In this document: piece by piece, positions 8,216 through 17,238 of the stretch | Position numbering within the stretch: the stretch's first letter is position 1 | Layout: every line of letters starts with the position of its first letter | Source: Mesorhizobium sp. J428 | GTDB lineage: Bacteria; Pseudomonadota; Alphaproteobacteria; Rhizobiales; Rhizobiaceae | Direction of reading: 5' to 3' | Assembly (NCBI RefSeq): GCF_024699925.1 | Contig: NZ_JAJOMX010000001.1 | Span: forward strand, 5,184,001 to 5,248,000 | DNA length: 64,000 bases | Notes under the pieces: generated by a model | Told to the model about the DNA's origin: nothing | What the model saw: the letters and a program-made list of their open reading frames with translations, nothing else | The model's database searches: none | Program-made: the position numbers and the translations under genes

Positions 8216-9058
8216 TCAGATGTCGAACGAGACGACGTGGTCCATCGACTGCGACGGCAGGAGCTGGTCCATCTGCCGCGCCGGCTGCTCGCAGCCGCTC
8301 TCGCCCACGACGCGGGCCGGCACCCCGGCGACGGTCTTGTTGTTCGGCACGGAACTCAGCACCACCGAGCCGGCCGCAACCTTGGTGCAATGGCCGATCT
8401 CGATATTACCGAGGATCTTGGCGCCGGCGCCGATCAGCACGCCGTAGCGGATCTTGGGGTGGCGATCGCCGCCGGCCTTGCCGGTGCCGCCCAGCGTCAC
8501 GCCGTGCAGTATCGACACGTTGTCCTCGATCACCGCCGTCTCGCCGACGACCAGGCCGGTCGCATGGTCGATGAAGATGCCCTTGCCCATCTTCGCAGCC
8601 GGGTTGATGTCGGTCTGGAACACGGCCGACGAACGGCTCTGCAGGTAGAGCGCGAAGTCGCGCCGGCCGCTGTTCCACAGCCAGTGCGCCAGCCTGTGCG
8701 TCTGGATGGCGTGGAAGCCCTTGAAGTAGAGCACCGGCATGATGAAACGGTCGCAGGCCGGGTCGCGGTCGTAATAGGCCTGGATGTCGGTCCGCACCAC
8801 GTTCGACCAGTCCGGCTGGTCGTCATGCATCGCCTTGAAGCTCTGCTCGATCGCCGTGGCCGAGATGTCGGCATGATCGAGACGCGAGGCGATGCGATGG
8901 ATGACCGCATCCTCGAGCGTGCGGTGGTTGAGAATAGTCGAATAGAGGAAGGCTGCGAGCAGCGGATCGCGCTCAACCGCCTCGTGGGCCTCGTCGCGGA
9001 CGGCGGTCCAGATCGGATCGACCGGCTGGAGGTGCGAACGGGCAACCTTCGTGGTCAT
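8216..9058 (-). CDS. cysE: Serine O-acetyltransferase
   Basis: A 280-residue cytosolic enzyme that acetylates serine with acetyl-CoA, the first committed step of cysteine synthesis. The N-terminal helical SATase domain (PIWTAVRDEAHEAVERDPLL) is followed by a left-handed beta-helix of hexapeptide repeats; IFIDHATGLVVGETAVIEDN and HGVTLGGTGK carry the active-site region. ATG 9058 is chosen, with AAGGGGAAAG just upstream. The extended C-terminal tail after VAGVPARVVG is the usual site of cysteine feedback binding. The partner O-acetylserine sulfhydrylase (cysK) is 25 kb away in a separate operon. Confidence 0.95.
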   Translation of the reverse strand: MTTKVARSHLQPVDPIWTAVRDEAHEAVERDPLLAAFLYSTILNHRTLEDAVIHRIASRLDHADISATAIEQSFKAMHDDQPDWSNVVRTDIQAYYDRDPACDRFIMPVLYFKGFHAIQTHRLAHWLWNSGRRDFALYLQSRSSAVFQTDINPAAKMGKGIFIDHATGLVVGETAVIEDNVSILHGVTLGGTGKAGGDRHPKIRYGVLIGAGAKILGNIEIGHCTKVAAGSVVLSSVPNNKTVAGVPARVVGESGCEQPARQMDQLLPSQSMDHVVSFDI

Positions 9059-9155
9059 GTCTTTCCCCTTGTCGGAAACGGATGCGCATCCTATGCGATC
9101 CGATAGCGCGAAGGAATTCAATTTTCCTTAGCGCAGAGTCAATTGGACTTTCAGC

Positions 9156-9956
9156 ATGACGTTTCAAGCCCCCTCGGGCACCAATTCCCTCAATGTCGCG
9201 ATCTCGGAGCACGTTGCCCGCATCGTGATCGACAATCCTCAGCGCAAGAACGCCGTCGACCTTGCAGGCTGGCGTGCGCTCGCCGCGCTCGTCCCCGAAC
9301 TCGCGGCCCGGCCCGACGTGCGGGTGATCGTGCTGTCAGGCGCCGGCCCCGATTTCTGCGCCGGTGCCGACATATCCGAATTCGACGCCGTGCGAAGGGA
9401 TGCGGCCACCGCGCGCGTCTACGAGGCTGCCAATTCGGCTGCCTTCGCAGCGATCCGCACCAGCGCCGTGCCGGTCATCGCGGCGATCCGCGGCATATGC
9501 TTCGGCGGCGGCTTCGGGCTCGCCGCCTCCTGCGATCTCAGGATCGCGACCGAGGATGCCCGCTTCGCGGTGCCCGCCGCGCGGCTCGGCCTCGCCTATC
9601 CGCTCGATGCGATGATCGACATCGTCACCGCGGCGGGGGCGCAGATGGCTCGCTATCTTACACTCACCGCCCAGCCGATCGACGCCAGGCAGGCGCTGGC
9701 CGGCGGCTTCCTGCTCGAGATCGTCGCGCCCGGGAGCTTCGAGGAGCGCGTCGGCAAGATCGCCGCCGCGATCGCAGCCAGCGCGCCGCTCTCCGTCAGG
9801 GCGTCACGCCTGTCGATCATGTCCGTCGTGACCAAGGATCCGCTGGTCGCCCGCATGGCGCAGGAGGCCGGCGATGCGACTTTCGACAGCGCCGACTATG
9901 CCGAGGGCCGCGCCGCCTTCAAGGAGCGGCGCCAGCCGAACTTCCAGGGAAAATAG
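9156..9956 (+). CDS. Crotonase-fold enoyl-CoA hydratase/isomerase family protein (noncanonical active site)
   Basis: A 266-residue crotonase-fold protein. The CoA-binding/oxyanion segments are present: GAGPDFCAGADISEFD and RGICFGGGFGLAASCDL. The two glutamates that hydrate the double bond in classical enoyl-CoA hydratase appear to be replaced: the first falls at VPAARLGLAYP (Ala) and the second at AQMARYLTL (Ala), judged by eye against the rat mitochondrial enzyme. Another crotonase activity (isomerase, hydrolase, decarboxylase) or none is therefore possible. The gene ends 3 bp from the convergent hydrolase. Gene name in any database is likely just 'enoyl-CoA hydratase/isomerase family'. Confidence 0.85.
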   Translation: MTFQAPSGTNSLNVAISEHVARIVIDNPQRKNAVDLAGWRALAALVPELAARPDVRVIVLSGAGPDFCAGADISEFDAVRRDAATARVYEAANSAAFAAIRTSAVPVIAAIRGICFGGGFGLAASCDLRIATEDARFAVPAARLGLAYPLDAMIDIVTAAGAQMARYLTLTAQPIDARQALAGGFLLEIVAPGSFEERVGKIAAAIAASAPLSVRASRLSIMSVVTKDPLVARMAQEAGDATFDSADYAEGRAAFKERRQPNFQGK

Positions 9957-9959
9957 CCG

Positions 9960-10727
9960 CTACAGCGGATGTTCCCGTAGGAACTCGATCGCCTTCTTCT
10001 TGAAAGTCCGGTCGCCGACCGCCAGCATGTGGTCGCGCCCATCGACGTCGAACGCCTCCGCGTCAGGCATCAGGTCGGCGAGTTCATGCGGCGAACCAGC
10101 AATGTCGTCCTTCGTGCCGACCGCCACCAGCGTCGGCTGCGTCACGCGCGCCATCTCGGCCGCGCCCACCAGCTCGCGCGAGGTCTCGATGCAGGCGGCG
10201 AGCGCCAGCCGGTCGCTCCTCGTCTGGTCGGCGAAGCCGCGGAACATCTTTCCGCGCGGGTGGGTAATCGTCGCGGCGTCCTCGACCCTCAGCGCGAGCG
10301 CGATCGGGTCCCAGTCGCCGACACCCTCGATCATGCCGATGCCGAGCCCTCCCAGGATCAGTGTCGCCACGCGCTCGGGATGCTCCAGCGCCATGAAGGT
10401 CGAGACCCGCGCGCCCATCGAATAGCCCATCACATGCGCGCGCCGGATACCGAGATGGTCGAGCAGGGCCGCCGCGTCGCCCGCCATGAGCGATGGCGTA
10501 TAGTCCGCCGGATCATAGCTCGACGACGACTTGCCATGGCCGCGATGGTCGAACGCGACGACGCGGTAGCCGGCACGTCGCAGGTCGTGCACCCAGCCCG
10601 GATTGACCCAGTTTACCGCCACGTTCGAGGCGAAGCCGTGGATGAGCAGGATCGGTTCGCCGCTCCCCTCCTCCGGCTGCTGGTCGATATAGGCGAGGCG
10701 AAAACCCTGATGTTCGAAATAATGCAT
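9960..10727 (-). CDS. Alpha/beta hydrolase
   Basis: A 255-residue cytosolic alpha/beta hydrolase. The oxyanion HG (LLIHGFAS, residues 30-31), nucleophile S103 in GYSMGA, acid in VGTKDDIAG and late histidine in GRDHML form a complete triad. The AFDHRGHGKSS motif is usual for the family. It shares a strand and a short gap (22 bp) with the upstream DUF192 gene, so it may be the third gene of the cold-shock-domain/DUF192 unit. Substrate cannot be told; esterase or C-C hydrolase are both possible. Confidence 0.88.
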   Translation of the reverse strand: MHYFEHQGFRLAYIDQQPEEGSGEPILLIHGFASNVAVNWVNPGWVHDLRRAGYRVVAFDHRGHGKSSSSYDPADYTPSLMAGDAAALLDHLGIRRAHVMGYSMGARVSTFMALEHPERVATLILGGLGIGMIEGVGDWDPIALALRVEDAATITHPRGKMFRGFADQTRSDRLALAACIETSRELVGAAEMARVTQPTLVAVGTKDDIAGSPHELADLMPDAEAFDVDGRDHMLAVGDRTFKKKAIEFLREHPL

Positions 10728-10749
10728 GACCTGACCGTGCCTGCCCGGA

Positions 10750-11253
10750 CTAGTTCGACCCCGCCACGGCGTCGATCACCGGATGGCGGAGCCGGTCGCC
10801 GGGCGCGATCCCGTTCTTGGCCGACGTGCCTTCCTTGAGCTCCAGCACGAAGCGCACGGGAACGCCGGGCGAGATCGGCGCGCGCGAATAGGGTTGCCCC
10901 GGCAGGATGGCGCGCACGCGCCCGTCCTCGCCGATGAACAGGAGGTCGAGCGGCATCGGCGTGTTCTCCATCCAGAACGACGCCTGCCGCGTCCGTCCCA
11001 GGTCGAACAGCATGCCGCGGTCGTCCGGCATCTCGTCGCGGAACATCAAGCCGCGCTCCTGCTCGGAGGGCTCGTCTGCGACCTCGATCGAGAAGAACTT
11101 CTGCCCGGACGCCGTGTCGGCGGCGAGCTTGACCATGTGCACCGGCAGCCGCATCGCGCGTGAATCCGCCCCGGCGGGAGAAAGTGCTGCCGCGAACGCG
11201 ATCAGCGCGAGCGACAACGCGACGAGCGCGGCCCGGACGTGAAGACCCATCAT
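10750..11253 (-). CDS. DUF192 family secreted protein
   Basis: A 167-residue protein with a Sec signal peptide (hydrophobic ALVALSLALIAFAAAL, cleavage near PAGADS) and a DUF192 domain. The conserved QERGLMFRDEMPDDRGMLF and ASFWMENTPMPLDLLFIGED segments are typical. DUF192 proteins form a small beta-barrel of unknown function. The gene begins 10 bp after the stop of the cold-shock-domain gene, indicating an operon. Confidence 0.88.
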   Translation of the reverse strand: MMGLHVRAALVALSLALIAFAAALSPAGADSRAMRLPVHMVKLAADTASGQKFFSIEVADEPSEQERGLMFRDEMPDDRGMLFDLGRTRQASFWMENTPMPLDLLFIGEDGRVRAILPGQPYSRAPISPGVPVRFVLELKEGTSAKNGIAPGDRLRHPVIDAVAGSN

Positions 11254-11263
11254 TCCCTGCCTT

Positions 11264-11851
11264 TCAGTGCGAAGAGGGCAAGGTTCCCTTGTCCGGGTGA
11301 ATTTCGGCGGCCATAAGGCCCTTGTCGCCGTGGCCGTAGCGCACCAGCACCACCTGGCCCGGCCGCAGCTCCGTCACGCCGAAGCGGCGCAGCGTCTCCA
11401 TGTGGATGAAGATGTCCTCGGTCCCCTCGCCGCGCGTCAGGAAGCCGAAACCCTTGGTGCGGTTGAACCACTTCACCAGCGCGCGCTCGATGCCGCTCTC
11501 GGGAACCACATGCACATGCGTGCGGTCGCCCGGCTGTTCCAGCGGATGCACGGCCGTGGACGTGTCCATCGACAGGATGCGGAAAGCCTGCATGCCGCGG
11601 TCGCCGCGCTTGACGAGGCAGACGACGCGCGCACCTTCGAGAGCGGTCTGGAAGCCGTCGCGGCGCAGGCAGGTCACGTGCAGCAGCACGTCCCCCAGGG
11701 CGGATTCGTCCGGCAGGATGAAGCCATAGCCCTTGGCGACGTCGAACCACTTGATGGCTCCGGAAACCTCGATGAGGCCCTCGTTCTCGCCCATCCCCGC
11801 CGAGCCGCTCCAGCCAGCCTTCTGGCCTTCCGAAGAGGTTTTATCCCCCAT
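11264..11851 (-). CDS. Twin cold-shock-domain protein
   Basis: A 195-residue protein with two cold-shock domains in tandem. The RNP1-like motifs are [14 protein letters not shown] in the first and [15 protein letters not shown] in the second; each is followed by a DVLLHV/DIFIHM RNP2-like strand. Such proteins bind single-stranded RNA or DNA and act as RNA chaperones. The N-terminal 25-30 residues are polar ([16 protein letters not shown]). Start ATG 11851 has GAAGGAAGGG about 9 nt upstream; an in-frame start 60 nt further out looks less likely. The two-domain arrangement is common in Rhizobiales. Leads the DUF192 operon. Confidence 0.9.
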   Translation of the reverse strand: MGDKTSSEGQKAGWSGSAGMGENEGLIEVSGAIKWFDVAKGYGFILPDESALGDVLLHVTCLRRDGFQTALEGARVVCLVKRGDRGMQAFRILSMDTSTAVHPLEQPGDRTHVHVVPESGIERALVKWFNRTKGFGFLTRGEGTEDIFIHMETLRRFGVTELRPGQVVLVRYGHGDKGLMAAEIHPDKGTLPSSH

Positions 11852-12066
11852 CCGAACGCACCCTTCCTTCGAGCCAACGCAACTGATTCTTGCTGCAGGA
11901 TAACATGTCACTTCTTCCTGTCAGCATGAGCCAGAATAGATTTCGCCACATTTCAACCAAATATTAACCTGTCAGCTTTCGCGAGGCTGGAGCCGGAAAA
12001 CGGCTTGCCCGAGCGCGATCCCTGCCCCATATCGGCATCGAACGCCCCCACACAGGATCCCTTCCG

Positions 12067-12507
12067 ATGCGCTATCTCCACACCATGATCCGCGTCTCCG
12101 ACGTTGAGAAATCGCTCGACTTCTTCTGCAACAAGCTCGGCATGGTTGAGGTTCGCCGCCATGAGAACGAGCAGGGCCGCTTCACGCTGATCTTCCTTGC
12201 CGCGAACGAGGACAAGCAGGCCGGCATCGACCACAAGGCACCGCTTGTCGAGCTGACCTACAACTGGGATCCGGAGACCTACACCGGCGGCCGCAACTTC
12301 GGCCACCTCGCCTACGAGGTCGACGATATCTACGAGACCTGCCAGTCGCTGATGGACAAGGGCGTCACCATCAACCGCCCGCCGCGCGACGGCAACATGG
12401 CGTTCATCAGGACGCCGGACGGCATCTCGATCGAGCTGCTCCAGAAGGGCCCTGCGCTTCCGAAAGCCGAGCCTTGGGCGTCGATGCAGAACACGGGAAG
12501 CTGGTAG
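12067..12507 (+). CDS. gloA: Lactoylglutathione lyase (glyoxalase I)
   Basis: A 146-residue metalloenzyme that isomerises the methylglyoxal-glutathione hemithioacetal to S-lactoylglutathione. The metal ligands of the Ni-type bacterial enzyme are all present: H5 ([10 protein letters not shown]), E62 (LVELTYNW), H80 (FGHLAYEV) and E123 (SIELLQ). Length and register match E. coli GloA closely. Cytosolic, detoxifying. It stands alone, 120 bp before pccB, and divergent from the cold-shock operon. Confidence 0.95.
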   Translation: MRYLHTMIRVSDVEKSLDFFCNKLGMVEVRRHENEQGRFTLIFLAANEDKQAGIDHKAPLVELTYNWDPETYTGGRNFGHLAYEVDDIYETCQSLMDKGVTINRPPRDGNMAFIRTPDGISIELLQKGPALPKAEPWASMQNTGSW

Positions 12508-12627
12508 CGCCAGCATCGCGGAAAGCGCGGTTTCTCGGCAGCAGCAGAGCCGCTTTGTGCGAGCGCCGCACTTGCGCCCGCGCGTCGGCGTGATAACAGC
12601 ACTCACCGATCAGCTGCGGAGGGGTCC

Positions 12628-14160
12628 ATGAAGGATGTGCTCGTCGAACTCGAACGCCGGCGCGAGATCGCCCGACAGGGCGGCGGCAAGGCCCGCATCG
12701 AGGCGCAGCACGCCCGCGGCAAGCTGACGGCCCGCGAAAGGCTCGAGATCTTCCTCGATGAAGGCTCCTTCGAGGAGTTCGACATGTTCGTCGAACACCG
12801 CTCGACCGATTTCGGCATGGAGAAGACCAAGATCGCCGGCGACGGCGTCGTCACCGGCTGGGGCACGGTCAACGGCCGCACCGTCTTCGTCTTCGCCAAG
12901 GATTTCACCGTCTTCGGCGGCTCGCTCTCCGAGGCGCATGCCGAGAAGGTGGTGAAGATCCAGGACATGGCGCTGCGCAACCGTGCCCCGATCATCGGCT
13001 TCTACGACGCCGGCGGCGCGCGCATCCAGGAAGGCGTGGCGGCACTCGGCGGCTATGCCGAGATCTTCCAGCGCAACGTGCTCTCCTCCGGCGTCATCCC
13101 GCAGATCTCCGTCATCATGGGCCCCTGCGCCGGCGGTGACGTCTATTCGCCGGCGATGACCGACTTCATCTTCATGGTCCGCGATACGTCCTACATGTTC
13201 GTCACCGGCCCGGACGTCGTGAAGACCGTCACCAACGAAGTGGTGACCGCCGAACAGCTCGGCGGCGCCTCGATCCACACGACGAAGTCCTCCATCGCCG
13301 ACGGCGCCTATGACAACGACGTCGAGGCGCTTTTGCAGATGCGCCGGCTGATCGACTACCTGCCGCAGTCAAACACCTCCGAGATCCCGGAGATAGAGTG
13401 CTACCAGTCGGTCACCGATTCCGACATGTCGCTCGACCGCCTGGTGCCGGACAACGCCAACAAGCCCTACGACATCAAGGAACTGATCCTGAAGACCGCC
13501 GACGAGGGCGAGTTCTTCGAGATCCAGGCGTCCTTCGCCAAAAACATCGTCACCGGTTTCGGCCGCGTCGACGGCCGCACCGTCGGCTTCGTCGCCAACC
13601 AGCCGATGGTGCTGGCCGGCGTGCTCGACTCGGACGCCAGCCGCAAGGCCGCGCGTTTCATCCGCTTCTGCGACTGCTTCAACATCCCGATCGTCACCTT
13701 CGTCGACGTGCCGGGCTTCCTGCCGGGCACCGCGCAGGAATATGGCGGCCTGATCAAGCACGGCGCCAAGCTGCTCTTCGCCTACGCCGAAGCCACCGTG
13801 CCGAAGATCACCATCATCACGCGCAAGGCCTACGGCGGCGCCTATGACGTCATGGCCTCGAAGCACCTGCGCGGCGACATCAACTACGCCTGGCCGTCGG
13901 CGCAGATCGCGGTGATGGGCGCCAAGGGTGCGGTCGAGATCATCTACCGCAAGGACATTGGCGACGCCGACAAGATCGCGGCACACACCAAGGCCTACGA
14001 GGACCGCTTCCTGTCGCCCTTCGTCGCTGCCGAGCGCGGCTATGTCGACGAGGTGATCATGCCGCACTCGACCCGCCGCCGCATCGCCCGCGGCCTCAAG
14101 ATGCTGCGCAACAAGGACCTCCAGAACCCCTGGAAGAAGCACGACAACATTCCGCTCTGA
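12628..14160 (+). CDS. pccB: Acyl-CoA (propionyl-CoA) carboxylase beta subunit
   Basis: A 510-residue carboxyltransferase subunit that moves CO2 from carboxybiotin to propionyl-CoA, giving methylmalonyl-CoA. Both crotonase-like halves are seen: the N-half with [20 protein letters not shown] and [17 protein letters not shown], the C-half with [20 protein letters not shown] and [15 protein letters not shown]. Length is usual for PccB. RBS GGAGGGG lies 5' of ATG 12628. The biotin-bearing alpha subunit is not in this window, so the complex is completed from elsewhere or from beyond a neighbour. Acetyl- or methylcrotonyl-CoA specificity cannot be wholly excluded. Confidence 0.93.
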   Translation: MKDVLVELERRREIARQGGGKARIEAQHARGKLTARERLEIFLDEGSFEEFDMFVEHRSTDFGMEKTKIAGDGVVTGWGTVNGRTVFVFAKDFTVFGGSLSEAHAEKVVKIQDMALRNRAPIIGFYDAGGARIQEGVAALGGYAEIFQRNVLSSGVIPQISVIMGPCAGGDVYSPAMTDFIFMVRDTSYMFVTGPDVVKTVTNEVVTAEQLGGASIHTTKSSIADGAYDNDVEALLQMRRLIDYLPQSNTSEIPEIECYQSVTDSDMSLDRLVPDNANKPYDIKELILKTADEGEFFEIQASFAKNIVTGFGRVDGRTVGFVANQPMVLAGVLDSDASRKAARFIRFCDCFNIPIVTFVDVPGFLPGTAQEYGGLIKHGAKLLFAYAEATVPKITIITRKAYGGAYDVMASKHLRGDINYAWPSAQIAVMGAKGAVEIIYRKDIGDADKIAAHTKAYEDRFLSPFVAAERGYVDEVIMPHSTRRRIARGLKMLRNKDLQNPWKKHDNIPL

Positions 14161-14163
14161 GGC

Positions 14164-15165
14164 TCACGCCACCGGAACGTTCTCCGCAACCTTGTCGCCC
14201 ATCAGCGCGGCGGCCTTCGCAGCACCCGCGCTGCTCGGATGGATTTCGTCCGTGTTCCAGTCCGCCGCTGCCGTGAAGGCCGGCCGCAGGTTGACGTAGA
14301 CGACCTCGTAGTCCGGGTGCGCCGCGTTCTGCGCGTTAGCAAACGCCTTCAGCCTGACATTGAACCGGTCGACCATCGCCGCCACGATCTTTCGTGCCAG
14401 GCTGCTTGCGGCATCGAAGCCGAGCGCCTCGAACTTCGAGCCGAGATAGCCGCCGCCCGGCCGCGGCCGCGCGTGCGCGTAGCCGTGCACATAGAGCGTC
14501 GGCTTCGGATTGCTCACCGAACGCACATGCCCCGCCAGCGTGCCGTAATGGCCGATGACCGTATCGAGCGCGGTCCCGAAGGACGTCTTGATATAGCTCT
14601 CCGCATCCGCTGGAACGGTCCCCGCCGCGCCGAAGCGCTTCACATGGGTTCCGACCGACGCGAGGACGTCGTTGCCGCCGCCGGAGAACATGAAATGCCG
14701 GTAGAGGCCCGAGCGCAGCGGCACGAGGTAGTTGTTCTTCTTGGTCGTGACCATCTTGCCTATCTCGTCGCCCCACATGGCGAGCTTCGGGATGTCGTAG
14801 GTCCTGCGCAGCACGTCGACCATGTCGTCGGGATAGAAGAAGTCGGGCAGCCGGAACCAGGAATCGCCCTCGGCGAGCGCCTTCATCTTCGCCGCCGCGA
14901 TCGTCGTGCGTGTGCGGCCCGAGCGCGGGACATCCGTTCCGGCCAGCTTTGCCTCGGCATCGAAATAGAGCGCCGTGACGCCGCGCGCGCCGGGCCGCCT
15001 GCCCTCCTTGTCGATGCGCTTCGTCAGCTTCAGCGCCGGTGCGAACGGCTTCGACTTCTTCTCGTCGGGCTCGAAGTAGAGCGGGATTTCGTCCCGCGTC
15101 AGCGCGCCCGCCTCAATGCGGCGGCGCAGTTCGGACAGAGTGATGCGTTCCCCGCGCGGCGGCAT
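14164..15165 (-). CDS. SGNH/GDSL-type hydrolase family protein
   Basis: A 333-residue protein, apparently cytosolic with no signal peptide. Block I is AEGDSWFRLP with the nucleophile S102; SGGGNDVLAS (N165) matches the Asn block; DEIHPSSAGA near residue 313 supplies the Asp/His block. These are the SGNH catalytic elements. ATG 15165 is preferred for its GGAGGG 6-9 nt upstream over an ATG 33 nt further out. The first 90 residues are a charged extension not usual for small SGNH esterases. It converges on pccB with a 3-bp gap. The ester substrate is unknown. Confidence 0.75.
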   Translation of the reverse strand: MPPRGERITLSELRRRIEAGALTRDEIPLYFEPDEKKSKPFAPALKLTKRIDKEGRRPGARGVTALYFDAEAKLAGTDVPRSGRTRTTIAAAKMKALAEGDSWFRLPDFFYPDDMVDVLRRTYDIPKLAMWGDEIGKMVTTKKNNYLVPLRSGLYRHFMFSGGGNDVLASVGTHVKRFGAAGTVPADAESYIKTSFGTALDTVIGHYGTLAGHVRSVSNPKPTLYVHGYAHARPRPGGGYLGSKFEALGFDAASSLARKIVAAMVDRFNVRLKAFANAQNAAHPDYEVVYVNLRPAFTAAADWNTDEIHPSSAGAAKAAALMGDKVAENVPVA

Positions 15166-15246
15166 GGCGAGCCCTCCCCTCAGCGATCGGCGCGCCAATC
15201 TGCCACGATCGGCGCCCGCACGCTGTGAAATCGCTCACGCCTGCCG

Positions 15247-15885
15247 CTACGGCGCCTCGAAGCCGACCGCCTTGTGCGTGCCGTCGCAATAGGGCTTCTT
15301 CGATGACTGGCCGCAGCGGCAGAACCAGGCCTTCTCCACCCGGTCGACATTGCGGCCCGTGCCGGATTCCACTTCCAGCCTGCCGGCCATCATCAGCGGG
15401 CCGTTCATCACCGGCTTCACCGTCACCTTGCCGGTGAGCTCAGGTATCTTGAGCTCGCTCTCGCGTGACATGGGCTCGCCGGTCGCCACGAAGCCGCCGG
15501 CGATGTGGGAATTGTCGCAGAACGGCTTGTTGCGCGAGAGGCCGCAACGGCAGAGCGTGGCGCGCAGCATCTCGCCATGCCCTTCGATCTCCATGTCGGC
15601 ATTGACCGCGAGCGGCCCGTTCTCGCGCAGCACCACAATGTTCGCCCGCGGCGGATGCTCGCCCGGCTCGCCGTCCTTGCGCGTTACGGAAATCGCACCG
15701 GATGGGCAGGCATAGGCTATGCGCAATACGTCGTCCGCGGCCGCGTCGTCGGGGTGGATCCAGGGCCCCTCGACATTTGCCCGGAACACGCCGGGCTCTC
15801 CCATCACGCAACGCCTGGCGTGTATGCACCGCTTCCCGTCGAAGCGGATCGTGACGTCCCGCCCCTCTACGATCTCGACACTCAT
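15247..15885 (-). CDS. Ferredoxin-like plus double CDGSH iron-sulfur protein
   Basis: A 212-residue protein with three predicted metal-cluster modules. At the N-terminus a Fer4_19-like segment holds CIHARRC (C20, C26) and ACPSGAI. Two CDGSH-type modules follow: CRCGLSRNKPFCDNSH around residue 115 and CRCGQSSKKPYCDGTH near the C-terminus; each keeps the three Cys and one His that bind a [2Fe-2S] cluster. The second is a canonical CDGTH; the first reads CDNSH. Cytosolic, with no signal. A redox or cluster-transfer role is likely but the partner is unknown. Monocistronic. Confidence 0.88.
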   Translation of the reverse strand: MSVEIVEGRDVTIRFDGKRCIHARRCVMGEPGVFRANVEGPWIHPDDAAADDVLRIAYACPSGAISVTRKDGEPGEHPPRANIVVLRENGPLAVNADMEIEGHGEMLRATLCRCGLSRNKPFCDNSHIAGGFVATGEPMSRESELKIPELTGKVTVKPVMNGPLMMAGRLEVESGTGRNVDRVEKAWFCRCGQSSKKPYCDGTHKAVGFEAP

Positions 15886-16058
15886 GGCTGGCTCCTCTGG
15901 CTGGCTCGTGATGAGAAGCGGAAGCTACACGGAGCGCGAATGTCGTCAAAGCACGCGATGGTGATCGGTCCGTTCAACCGCAGTCGCCGTGTGAGCCTCC
16001 CCACAGACAGAGCCCCATGCCGGTGATCGCATAGGCGCCTGACCGTCAGGAGGCCACC

Positions 16059-16562
16059 ATGCCCACGATCATTCACAATCAGGTCCAGCAGCCGCAACCC
16101 TTCGACCTCGTCGGCGATCCAGTCCGCATCTCCGGCCTCGGCCAGGGGTTCGAGGCCGTGCTCAACTGGCGCATCCATGACGGCCATGACGAGCGCACCG
16201 GGTTCTTCACTGTCGGCGGCGGCACCGGCGAACACGGCCAGTTCCAAGTGGCAGCCGCTATCGGGGCCGCCGCCTTCCAGTTGGACCGGCTGTTCGTCGA
16301 GGTGTTCGAGGAAAGTGCCGCCGACGGATCGGAGCTGAACAAGGTCATCGTGCCGGTGATCTATGGTCCGCGCATCGTCGCCAACTATGTCGGCTTCCGC
16401 CTGCACCGCGTCGTCGCCGGCGACACGCTGTCGAAGATCGCCGCCGCGAACTACGGCGATCCTGGCCTGTTCGGCCTCATCCAGCGGGCGAACCCGCACA
16501 TCATCACCGATCCGAACCGGATCTTCGTTGGCCAGGAGCTGAAGGTACCGATCGGCGTATGA
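16059..16562 (+). CDS. Gmad2-like domain plus LysM protein
   Basis: A 167-residue protein with no obvious signal peptide. Residues 1-105 resemble the immunoglobulin-like Gmad2 domain (VRISGLGQGFEAVLNWRIHD, then VFEESAADGSE). Residues 115-165 are a LysM module: HRVVAGDTLSKIAAANYGD, ending NRIFVGQELKVPIGV. LysM binds peptidoglycan or chitin-like glycans, so the protein would be expected in the periplasm, yet the start (AGGAGG, 5 nt before ATG 16059) gives no leader. It converges on the J-domain-like gene with 6 bp between stops. Role unknown. Confidence 0.8.
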   Translation: MPTIIHNQVQQPQPFDLVGDPVRISGLGQGFEAVLNWRIHDGHDERTGFFTVGGGTGEHGQFQVAAAIGAAAFQLDRLFVEVFEESAADGSELNKVIVPVIYGPRIVANYVGFRLHRVVAGDTLSKIAAANYGDPGLFGLIQRANPHIITDPNRIFVGQELKVPIGV

Positions 16563-16568
16563 AGGCGC

Positions 16569-17024
16569 CTATCGCGCGGCGGCGATCTTCGCGCGACGCT
16601 CCTTGGCGTCGTCGATCATCCGGTTGGCGATCTGCATCCTCACGATCGCCCGGTCGCGCAGGTCCTCCGACACCCGGTCGGGATGATTCGCAAAGGCGAA
16701 TTCGCGCCGGATACGGTCCAGCACCTCGGGCGTCTCCCGCCCGGTCAGCCGCAGCTCCTGCGCGATGTCGAACGGATCGATCGACGGCAGCGCGAGGATT
16801 TGCGGCAGGTCCGGCTCGATGCTGAAATTATCCGCGGCCGCAAAGAGATACTCCGCCGCCGCCTCCGGGTCGCTCACGGTCGCCGTGCGGTCGGCCTCGC
16901 GGCGGCCGAGGATCTCGAACGGGATCGTCGGGCGCACGGCTGCCTTCGGCGCCTCCGCCCCGTCGGAAGCGAGCACCTCGTCCAGCAGCGACGCAAAATC
17001 CCTCGTCGTGAACCCAGCCAACAC
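16569..17024 (-). CDS. Hypothetical protein with C-terminal J-domain-like segment
   Basis: A 151-residue cytosolic protein. The last 50 residues read RRIRREFAFANHPDRVSEDL then RMQIANRMIDDAKERRAKI. This has the form of a DnaJ J domain: helix, an HPD loop (NHPDR), then a helix with the family's amphipathic pattern. The N-terminal 100 residues have no recognisable domain (MLAGFTTRDFASLLDEVLAS). A J domain would recruit and stimulate a DnaK-type Hsp70. The domain seems short for a complete four-helix J domain, so the assignment is an inference from the HPD and flanking helices. Confidence 0.6.
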   Translation of the reverse strand: MLAGFTTRDFASLLDEVLASDGAEAPKAAVRPTIPFEILGRREADRTATVSDPEAAAEYLFAAADNFSIEPDLPQILALPSIDPFDIAQELRLTGRETPEVLDRIRREFAFANHPDRVSEDLRDRAIVRMQIANRMIDDAKERRAKIAAAR

Positions 17025-17238
17025 AGCCTCCTCGCCGATACTCGCGAGCCGTCGAACCGGCGGTCATCCTAGCCGGCCGGCGTTAACAAGATCGGTTGGA
17101 ATTCCGATGGATTTTCTTCAATGACAGGGAGGCTTCCGTCCCGGAAACGCATGGCAGCCATGAGTTTTGCTGCACTGCAACATAACGGTCATTGGACTAT
17201 CTTAAGCGCATCGGGAGGAACAACACGGAGCCGAATCG

